NCBI GenBank assembly: GCA_015062305.1
Contig: SUUX01000001.1
Coordinates: 90,808-154,807 of the forward strand
DNA: 64,000 bases
Direction: 5' to 3'
Source of the DNA: Alphaproteobacteria bacterium
GTDB taxonomy: Bacteria; Pseudomonadota; Alphaproteobacteria; RF32; CAG-239
The notes under the pieces are model-generated. The model had not been told where the DNA came from, ran no database searches, and saw nothing but the letters and a program-made list of their open reading frames with translations. Both the position numbers and the translations under genes were made by a program. Of the stretch, positions 56,762 to 64,000 are shown piece after piece (the first letter of the stretch is position 1; every line of letters begins with the position of its first letter).

Positions 56762-57025
56762 ATGATTAAAAATAACGAAAAGGCTATCCAAGAAGCAGCT
56801 TATTATATTTGGCAAAATGCTGGTTGCCCACAGGGTCAAGATGAGTATTTTTGGGCAATGGCTGTTGAGCAAATCAACAACAATAATAAGTCTTGCAATA
56901 GCTTGAAAAAATGCAGCAACTCTAAGTCTTCTTCTTGCAAATCTTCTGCAAGCAAAAAGGCTTCTACTGCAAAGAAAACAAGCTCTTCAGCAAAATCTTC
57001 TTCTGCTAAAAAATCTTCAAAGTAA
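56762..57025 (+). CDS. DUF2934-like protein with Lys/Ser/Ala-rich (histone-like) tail
   Basis: EKAIQEAAYYIWQNAGCPQGQDEYFWAMAVEQI resembles DUF2934; tail SSASKKASTAKKTSSSAKSSSAKKSSK; GGAG RBS before MIKNNEK. Confidence 0.7.
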   Translation: MIKNNEKAIQEAAYYIWQNAGCPQGQDEYFWAMAVEQINNNNKSCNSLKKCSNSKSSSCKSSASKKASTAKKTSSSAKSSSAKKSSK

Positions 57026-57052
57026 TTTTTTATAGAAGAGAAATTTAATCTA

Positions 57053-57083
57053 AAAAAGTTCCGTTATTTGCGGAACTTTTTTT
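57053..57083. terminator. Bidirectional Rho-independent terminator
   Basis: AAAAAGTTCCG-ttatttg-CGGAACTTTTTTTT between convergent genes. Confidence 0.85.
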
Positions 57084-58388
57084 TTATTTTTTTATAGCAG
57101 AAACAATCCAACCTTGAACATTTTTTTTGCCCTCTGTGCGAAGAATTGTAGAGGTAAATTTTATATTTGAGAATCCGTTTTCTGACAGTTCTTTCTTGAT
57201 GTATTTTTTCGCGTGTAAAAAACGTCCGGAAATGTGTTGTTGCCAATCTGATATTTGCGAATCTAATTTAGTGATGCTGAAGATAAAAACACCATCTTTT
57301 TTTAGTGAATTGGCAACACCAAAAAATACTTTTTTTAAATCTCCGAAATAGGTGAACACATCAGCAGCTACACATAGGTTATATACATTGCAACAGCGGC
57401 TAAAATATTCTTCAACATCTGCATTTATGAGCTTTTTGTATATGTGTTTTTGTTTTGCAAATACAAGCATTTGCGAAGATATATCCACACCATCAAGGTG
57501 ATGCTTTGGAAAGATGGAATCTATAATCGGAGCGCACAAACCTGTGCCGCAACCAATGTCTAAAATGCGAATTTTTTGACGGTAATTCGAAGGGTATATT
57601 TTACGTATTTCTTTGCCTATTTCTTGAGGTACTTGATAACTTAAATCTGACAATGTTTGCTCAAAAGAATCTGCAAAATTATCAAAAACATCTTTGACAT
57701 ATTGTAGGTTTGATTTGCAAAATTTTGGGTCGGGAAAAAAAGAAAAATAGCACTGCTGAGCAATTGCACTTTGTGGGTATTTTTGATACCATTTCTGCAA
57801 AATCGAGACAACAAAATCAGCCCCTTTTTCTGAGCCTATTTCATATATGCAATAAGCTAAATTAAGTTGATGAGCGACATCTCCCCCGCCTCTCTCAACA
57901 GCTTGGAAACCTGCTTCTAAAGCTAGAGTGTAGTGCGTGTTTTTTTGTGCTACTTGTGACAATAAATTCCATACCCAAGCATTGTTTTGATGTTTGTTTA
58001 GGGCTGTTTGCAAATACTGTTCTGCAGCAATAAAATCTTCTTTTTCAAAACTTATTTTAGCAGATAAAAAATCTGCATAATAATCATCTTTTAGAGCTGA
58101 TATATAGGGCAAAATATCTGAATATTTATGTTGCCACAAAAAAGCCTCGGCACAGTTAATAATTGCCTGATAATTATCTGGTTGAAGATTTATGATTTGT
58201 TGATAATATTTAGCTGCTTCTGAGTACTTTTGTTGCATATAATATGTATTGCCGATAAGAAGCAGTAACTCGATGTCTTGAGGTGTTTTTCGGAGTGCTT
58301 TTTGCGAATATTTTATTGCACTCAAATAATCTTGACGTTGATATGCTGCAATAGCCTTGTATTTAGAGTTGAGTTTTGATAAAAACAT
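57084..58388 (-). CDS. TPR-repeat protein with C-terminal SAM-dependent methyltransferase domain
   Basis: 434 aa; N-terminal TPRs (AIKYSQKALRKTPQDIELLLLIGNTYYMQQKYSEAAKYYQQIINLQPDNYQAI); methyltransferase motif IRILDIGCGTGLCAPII. Confidence 0.88.
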   Translation of the reverse strand: MFLSKLNSKYKAIAAYQRQDYLSAIKYSQKALRKTPQDIELLLLIGNTYYMQQKYSEAAKYYQQIINLQPDNYQAIINCAEAFLWQHKYSDILPYISALKDDYYADFLSAKISFEKEDFIAAEQYLQTALNKHQNNAWVWNLLSQVAQKNTHYTLALEAGFQAVERGGGDVAHQLNLAYCIYEIGSEKGADFVVSILQKWYQKYPQSAIAQQCYFSFFPDPKFCKSNLQYVKDVFDNFADSFEQTLSDLSYQVPQEIGKEIRKIYPSNYRQKIRILDIGCGTGLCAPIIDSIFPKHHLDGVDISSQMLVFAKQKHIYKKLINADVEEYFSRCCNVYNLCVAADVFTYFGDLKKVFFGVANSLKKDGVFIFSITKLDSQISDWQQHISGRFLHAKKYIKKELSENGFSNIKFTSTILRTEGKKNVQGWIVSAIKK

Positions 58389-58457
58389 ATCTTTAACTGG
58401 TGGTTATAAAAACATTTGCTATTATATTACATATATTAAAATAATAAGTGGTTAATA

Positions 58458-59783
58458 ATGGAATACACAAATAAAAAAATATTAGATATTTCTTTGCCGA
58501 TTTTGTTTGCATTAATAATACAACAATTAATCGGTCTGACAGATACTGCGTTTTTAGGTAGGCTTGGCGCTGTTGAGTTAGGAGCATCTGCTCTGGCAGG
58601 TGTTTTTTATATAATGATATTTATGTTGGCCCAAGGATTTGGTGTTGGTGTGCAAATTATTGTGGCCCGCAGAAATGGAGAAACTAACACTCAAAAAATC
58701 GGAAGAGTTGTATATCAGGGAGTTTTTTGCTTATTAGCCGCTGCTGTGATAGTGCTGATACTGCTTTATGCAAATGCTCAGTATTTGCTCAAAATGATGA
58801 TATCGTCTGATGATGTATATGAAAAGTCGTTAGAGTATTTTGATATTAGAATTTTTGGATTTTTATTTGCTTTTCCTTTGGTGGTGTTTAGAGCTTTTTT
58901 TATCGGCATTACAAAGACAAAAATACTAACATGGAATGCAATATTTATGTTGCTGATTAATGTGATTTTGGATTACATTTTTATTTTTGGAAAACTAGGA
59001 TCTCCTGTAATGGGAATTGCCGGAGCCGCCTTGGCATCTGTGATAGCAGAGGCTTTGGCCGCTATTTTCTTTGTATGGTATATCCGTTACAAAGTGGAAA
59101 TACAAAAATATGGATTTGATAAATTTGTTTTATTCAGCAAAAAAATTGTAGGACAAATTTGGAGCCTGTCTGTTTGGACGATGTTGCAATATTTTGTATC
59201 TATGGCAACATGGTTTTTGTTCTTGTTGGCAATAGAAAAATTAGGAGAAAATGAACTAGCAATATCTAACATTTTACGCAGTGTTTCTTCTATTCCATAT
59301 ATGGTTGTGGCAGCATTTAGTGCGGCAGCAAATACCATAACCAGTAATTTAATTGGTGCTGCAAAAAATGAACAAGTTTTACATACGTCTAAACAAATTA
59401 TGAAAATGACTTATTTTTCAGTAGGTGTTTTGGCTATCATTATGGCCTTGTTTCCTAAATTAATGATCGGCATATACACTAATGAAGAGCATCTTATTAT
59501 CGGAAGCATTTGGCCGTATTATGCGGCTTTGATTTCTTTTGCAACCATGGTTCCTGGTTTGATATTGCTGAGTGTGGTATCTGGAACCGGACAAACACAA
59601 AAAGCTATGTATATGGAGTTTGTAGCTCTATTGGTATATATGCTAAATGTGTGGTATGTGGTGTTATATCTGAAAGCAGATTTATTTGTTTGTTGGACGA
59701 CAGATTATTCTTATAACATTGTTTTGTTATTGCTGACATATATATATTTGAAACGCAACAATTGGTGCTGCAAAATAATATAA
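58458..59783 (+). CDS. MATE family efflux transporter
   Basis: 441 aa, 12 TM pattern; LTDTAFLGRLGAVELGASALAG; MGIAGAALASVIAEALA. Confidence 0.94.
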   Translation: MEYTNKKILDISLPILFALIIQQLIGLTDTAFLGRLGAVELGASALAGVFYIMIFMLAQGFGVGVQIIVARRNGETNTQKIGRVVYQGVFCLLAAAVIVLILLYANAQYLLKMMISSDDVYEKSLEYFDIRIFGFLFAFPLVVFRAFFIGITKTKILTWNAIFMLLINVILDYIFIFGKLGSPVMGIAGAALASVIAEALAAIFFVWYIRYKVEIQKYGFDKFVLFSKKIVGQIWSLSVWTMLQYFVSMATWFLFLLAIEKLGENELAISNILRSVSSIPYMVVAAFSAAANTITSNLIGAAKNEQVLHTSKQIMKMTYFSVGVLAIIMALFPKLMIGIYTNEEHLIIGSIWPYYAALISFATMVPGLILLSVVSGTGQTQKAMYMEFVALLVYMLNVWYVVLYLKADLFVCWTTDYSYNIVLLLLTYIYLKRNNWCCKII

Positions 59784-59815
59784 AAAAAAGCACTGCCATA
59801 GACAGTGCTTTTTTT
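59783..59815. terminator. Bidirectional Rho-independent terminator
   Basis: AAAAAAAGCACTG-ccataga-CAGTGCTTTTTTTT. Confidence 0.85.
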
Positions 59816-59827
59816 TGCTCTTGTTTT

Positions 59828-61465
59828 TTATAGCAAGCGGCTTTTGTTGATTGCTGCTCTGACAAAACTAACAAACAGAGGAGATGGGTCAAAAGGTTTA
59901 GATTTGAGTTCAGGATGAAACTGAACAGCAACAAACCAAGGATGATCCGGTATCTCCACAATCTCTGGCAAAAGTCCATCTGGAGATTTGCCGGTGATAC
60001 TCATTCCTGCCATGCGTAATTGAGACTCGTATTTTATATTTAGCTCGTAGCGGTGGCGGTGACGCTCTTGAATATGTTCGCATCCATAGGCATTAGCAAC
60101 AACCGAACCACTTTTTAGTACGCAAGGATATGCCCCCAAGCGCATGGTTCCGCCCAAATCACTATCTTGTGTGCGTACCTCTTTGCCTTGTTCGGTTTCC
60201 CATTCTGTCATAAGACTTATGACTGGCTCGCACTTGGCATCAAATTCGGTAGTGCCGGCATTTTTGATGCCAGCAACGTTACGCATGGTTTCGATAACAG
60301 CCAACTGCATTCCAAGACAAATACCTAAAAATGGTATTTTGTGTTCTCTTGCATAGCGAATTGCCTGAATTTTTCCTTCTGTTCCACGTTGTCCGAATCC
60401 ACCGGGAACTAAAATGGCACTAACGTCGTTTAAGTGTAATGATGGATCTTCTTGTTCTAAAATTTCTGAATTTATCCATTTTATCTTAACTTTGTATTTA
60501 TTTGCAATTCCGCCGTGGGTTAAAGCCTCATTGATAGATTTGTATGCTTCCAATAACTGTGTGTACTTGCCTACAACAGCTATTCTGACTTCTCCTTCTG
60601 GAAGACGTAAGGTATTTATAATATGCTCCCATTTGCTTAAATCAGGTTCACTTTCACAAGGAATGCCAAAATGTTTGCAAACTTGCTTGTCCATACCCTC
60701 GTGCGAATATGATATTGGTACTTGATATATGCTATTTACATCAAGTGCGGTAATAACATTTTCTTCTCTGATGTTGCAGAAAAGAGCTATTTTACGTTTT
60801 TCATTCTGAGGAATCGGCATTTGAGAACGACACAGTAACATATCTGGCTGGATACCGTATTCTTGTAATTTTTTTACAGAATGTTGTGTCGGTTTGGTTT
60901 TTAGCTCTCCTGCAGTTGGAATATAGGGCAAAAGAGTTACATGAATAAACATGGCTCTATCTCGTCCTAAATCGTAGGCAACTTGACGAATAGCCTCCAG
61001 ATATGGCTGGCCTTCGATATCACCAACCGTGCCTCCGATTTCACAAAGCACAAAGTCTTCATCGGTGATATCTGACAAGATAAAGTTTTTAATTTCGTTG
61101 GTCACATGAGGAACAACTTGAATGGTAGCTCCCAAATAGTCGCCTCTACGCTCTTTGTCAATTACTCGTTGATAGATTTTGCCGGTGGTAATACTATCTG
61201 TTTTGTGGCAAGCAACTCCAGAAAAACGTTCATAATGACCAAGATCTAAATCGGTTTCGGCACCGTCATCGGTAACATAAACTTCTCCGTGCTGATAAGG
61301 GCTCATAGTTCCTGGGTCTACGTTTAGGTAGGGATCTAATTTGCGCATACGAACTTTGAAACCACGCCCTTGCAAGATGGAAGCCAAGGAGGCAGATGCC
61401 AAACCTTTTCCCAGTGAAGAAACTACACCGCCGGTGATAAATATAAATTTTGTATTATCAGACAT
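59828..61465 (-). CDS. pyrG: CTP synthase
   Basis: 545 aa; [56 protein letters not shown]. Confidence 0.97.
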   Translation of the reverse strand: MSDNTKFIFITGGVVSSLGKGLASASLASILQGRGFKVRMRKLDPYLNVDPGTMSPYQHGEVYVTDDGAETDLDLGHYERFSGVACHKTDSITTGKIYQRVIDKERRGDYLGATIQVVPHVTNEIKNFILSDITDEDFVLCEIGGTVGDIEGQPYLEAIRQVAYDLGRDRAMFIHVTLLPYIPTAGELKTKPTQHSVKKLQEYGIQPDMLLCRSQMPIPQNEKRKIALFCNIREENVITALDVNSIYQVPISYSHEGMDKQVCKHFGIPCESEPDLSKWEHIINTLRLPEGEVRIAVVGKYTQLLEAYKSINEALTHGGIANKYKVKIKWINSEILEQEDPSLHLNDVSAILVPGGFGQRGTEGKIQAIRYAREHKIPFLGICLGMQLAVIETMRNVAGIKNAGTTEFDAKCEPVISLMTEWETEQGKEVRTQDSDLGGTMRLGAYPCVLKSGSVVANAYGCEHIQERHRHRYELNIKYESQLRMAGMSITGKSPDGLLPEIVEIPDHPWFVAVQFHPELKSKPFDPSPLFVSFVRAAINKSRLL

Positions 61466-61548
61466 TTGAGTATCCTTATTTGCTATATTTTAAAGTGACA
61501 GAGGCACCTTAGAAAAGGTGCCTCTGTATGTTGTTTACTGCTATTCAT

Positions 61549-61875
61549 TTATTTGCCTGCAACCGGAGCTTCTGGAGCAGATGGGGCTGCCGGCTCTGAC
61601 TGAGTTGGCGTATCTTCCAAAATAGAGCCAGAAACTTGTCTATGCATCCCTTTGTAATATAAAGACAAAGAAATACTAGTTACAAACAAAATTACTGCCA
61701 ATATTGCGGTGGTACGAGTTAAAAAGTTACCTGTTCCTCTGGCACTCAAAAAGCTAGAAGCTCCAGAGCCTCCGCCTAAGCCATCTAAGGCACCACCGGT
61801 AGAACGTTGCAACAAAATTACGGCCACCAAAAAGATGCAAGCCAATAAATGTATTACTAATAAAACTGATCCCAT
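61549..61875 (-). CDS. secG: Preprotein translocase subunit SecG
   Basis: 108 aa; VILLQRSTGGALDGLGGGSGASSFLSARGTGNFLTRTTAILA. Confidence 0.95.
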   Translation of the reverse strand: MGSVLLVIHLLACIFLVAVILLQRSTGGALDGLGGGSGASSFLSARGTGNFLTRTTAILAVILFVTSISLSLYYKGMHRQVSGSILEDTPTQSEPAAPSAPEAPVAGK

Positions 61876-61902
61876 TTTTTGTTTCCTTCTTATTATATGT
61901 AT

Positions 61903-62664
61903 TTAGCATCCGCCATTTTTGGCAATTGCAAGAAAGTCTTCTGCCTTTAGACTGGCTCCACCAATGAGAGCGCCGTCAACATCTGGCAAAGATAATAATT
62001 CTTTAGCATTACTTGGCTTTACAGAACCGCCATAAAGAATACGCATTTTATTGGCATTAGCTTTGCCAAGCTTTTGAGCCAACACTTTGCGAACTGCAGC
62101 ATGAACTTCTTCTACATCTGCAGTGGTCGGTACCTTGCCGGTGCCAATTGCCCAAACAGGCTCATAAGCAATGACAGTATCAGCAGCAGACGAATCGGCT
62201 GGAACAGATCCTAAAATCTGCTTTTTGCAAACATCGACAGCTTTGCCTGATTCCCTTTCAGCAAGGGTTTCACCTATACAAATAACTGTTTTTAACCCTG
62301 CCTTATGCGCAGCAACAGCTTTTTGACAAACAATATCATCCGACTCGGCGTGATCTGCTCTTCTTTCGGAGTGTCCTAATATTACATGAGAACAACCCAA
62401 ATCTTTGAGCATGAGCGGGCTGATATCTCCAGTATGAGCGCCCTTCTCTGCCATGTGGCAATCTTGCGCACCAAGAGCCACCTTTGCACCACGCAACGCC
62501 TTCTTTACAGATGCCAATAGTGTAAAAGGAGGACATACCAAAAATTCACACTGAGGTTTGCCCATAGCTTTTACGCCAGAAGATATGTTTTTAGCTAATT
62601 CAACACCATCAGCCAACAAGCCGTTCATTTTCCAGTTGCCGGCAATAAGTTTTTTTCGAGCCAT
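61903..62664 (-). CDS. tpiA: Triose-phosphate isomerase
   Basis: 253 aa; LIAGNWKMNG, VILGHSERR, IAYEPVWAIGTGK, ILYGGSVKPSNAKELL, GALIGGASL. Confidence 0.97.
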   Translation of the reverse strand: MARKKLIAGNWKMNGLLADGVELAKNISSGVKAMGKPQCEFLVCPPFTLLASVKKALRGAKVALGAQDCHMAEKGAHTGDISPLMLKDLGCSHVILGHSERRADHAESDDIVCQKAVAAHKAGLKTVICIGETLAERESGKAVDVCKKQILGSVPADSSAADTVIAYEPVWAIGTGKVPTTADVEEVHAAVRKVLAQKLGKANANKMRILYGGSVKPSNAKELLSLPDVDGALIGGASLKAEDFLAIAKNGGC

Positions 62665-62813
62665 AAGTTTGTGTCCTTTATTAATTTAATCTTAATTTCT
62701 TCTAACACATACAAAAAAACTTTTCAACATCAATATTTATGAGTTGTATAAATTAGGAATATTGTTATAATTGCAACCAAAATGTTAATTAAGTGCTTAA
62801 GGATATATTGATT

Positions 62814-64000
62814 ATGATTACTAAAATCAGAAGCTTTCAGGACTCTTGGCTGGTTAAGGGTATTTTGATTTTGACCGCTTTGAGTTTTATGTCTTTGTTT
62901 GGAATATCTGGTTATATTAGCCGCAGTGGTGCCAACAGACCTATTGTGCGTGTGGACGATGTGGTGGTGACCCAAGATGAGATAAACTATCAGCTGAATG
63001 AACAAGTTCAAAGCGCTAAAAATATGTTTGGTGATGCTTTTGAGCTAAGTGAGGCTATGCGTGTTGAAATGTTGCAAGGGATTGTACATAAGAATCTGGT
63101 GAATGCAATAATGCAAAAGACAGCTGAAGACAATAGTGTGACGATTAGTGATGAGTTGGTGCGCAAAATTATATATTCTCAGCCCGAATTTATGGACGCA
63201 TCTGGACAATTTAGTTTGGACAAGATGCGTCGTATGCTCAGCATTGGCGGATGGAGCGAAAAAAAATATATAGATACTCTTAAAAGAGATATTGCAAAAC
63301 AACATTTGGTTGCTTCTCCGGTTGAGGGAATAGTTATTCCTCAAATTATGAATACTTATCTGGAAGAGCTTGATCAACAAAGAAAAATATTTGATTTTGT
63401 GGTTATTGATCCGACTAAAATTGCTATTGATCGTAAGATTTCTGCTGAAGAAATTGATCAATATTATCAGGATTTTGCTCCTCAGTTTGAAGAGCCAGAA
63501 AGCAGAGATGTTTCTTTTATTGAGTTGCAAATTGATAAGCTTGCCGAAAAAACAGCCCCAACTGATGAAGAAATCAGAGAATATTATGACAATAATATAA
63601 ATGACTATGTTGTACCAGAAAAACGCCGTGTTTTGCAAATGGTGTTTGATGATCAGTCATCTGCAGACAAAGCTGAAGCCGCTCTGAATGCCGGTGGTGA
63701 CTTCTTTAAGGTGGCACAAGATATAGCCAAACAAGATAAAGAAACCACCGATTTGGGTGAGGTTTCTAAAGATATGCTAATAGCAGACATGAGTGACGCT
63801 GTATTTGAGCTAAAAAAAGGCGAGCACACTTTGCCTGTCAAATCTGATATGGGTTGGCATATCATGAAAGTAACATCAATTACTCCGAAAAAAGAAACAT
63901 CTTTGAATGCTGCAAAGAATAAAATAGTAGAAGAAATAAGAAAAGAAACCGCTTATGAACAAGCAAACGATGCTATTGCAGAAATTGAAGATAAACTGGG
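62814..64000 (+). CDS. ppiD: Peptidyl-prolyl cis-trans isomerase PpiD/SurA-N type, 5' part (runs off window end)
   Basis: Translation from ATG 62814: MITKIRSFQDSWLVKGILILTALSFMSLFGISGYISRSGANRPIVRVDDVVVTQDEINYQLNEQ...; PPIase region SDMGWHIMKVTSI. Not in ORF track because it lacks a stop in the window. Confidence 0.88.
   Translation, partial: MITKIRSFQDSWLVKGILILTALSFMSLFGISGYISRSGANRPIVRVDDVVVTQDEINYQLNEQVQSAKNMFGDAFELSEAMRVEMLQGIVHKNLVNAIMQKTAEDNSVTISDELVRKIIYSQPEFMDASGQFSLDKMRRMLSIGGWSEKKYIDTLKRDIAKQHLVASPVEGIVIPQIMNTYLEELDQQRKIFDFVVIDPTKIAIDRKISAEEIDQYYQDFAPQFEEPESRDVSFIELQIDKLAEKTAPTDEEIREYYDNNINDYVVPEKRRVLQMVFDDQSSADKAEAALNAGGDFFKVAQDIAKQDKETTDLGEVSKDMLIADMSDAVFELKKGEHTLPVKSDMGWHIMKVTSITPKKETSLNAAKNKIVEEIRKETAYEQANDAIAEIEDKL

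Noticed and set aside
63045-63638. 197-aa minus-strand ORF
   Set aside because: Antisense to the well-supported PpiD reading frame; low-complexity F/I/N/L composition.
34-63900. Prophage or insertion sequence
   Set aside because: No integrase, transposase, capsid, portal or terminase-like ORFs found; only tRNA-linked duplications hint at past integration.

Overview
The window is an AT-rich bacterial chromosome segment. It most likely comes from a reduced-genome, possibly host-associated alphaproteobacterium; this is inferred from the dusB-trkA-hfq-hflX order, the DUF2155/MlaD cluster and the rlpA-dac-tmk-holB-tatD order. It is densely coded and mostly minus strand. Conserved modules: Rnf complex (rnfD partial, rnfC, rnfB) with RseC-like and ApbE; a DsbD-like reductase; a Gld-type ABC cluster with a DUF4340 protein; MlaD/MlaD/DUF2155; TrkH and TrkA; MetG; rlpA/DD-carboxypeptidase/tmk/holB/tatD/MBL; hfq/hflX/dusB; parC/recO/kdsA; PagP; malQ/glgX/glgB; a TPR-methyltransferase; MATE; pyrG; secG; tpiA; and a 5' partial PpiD. 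RNA genes are tRNA-Lys(CTT) and tRNA-Ser(TGA). The most unusual signals: (i) an exact 126-bp-period array upstream of tRNA-Ser in which two units carry the tRNA-Ser 5' half fused to a structured non-tRNA 3' half; (ii) a 247-bp-period direct duplication containing the tRNA-Lys 3' end, next to a 1160-aa BspA-like surface protein; (iii) a CoaD-like nucleotidyltransferase fused to what looks like a degenerate HD-phosphohydrolase-like domain, inside a small islet of unknown genes after tRNA-Ser; (iv) a 1397-aa membrane-anchored coiled-coil protein; (v) absence of ntrBCYX from its usual place between dusB and trkA. No CRISPR, integrase, transposase or rRNA was seen. All family calls come from reading the sequence, without database searches.
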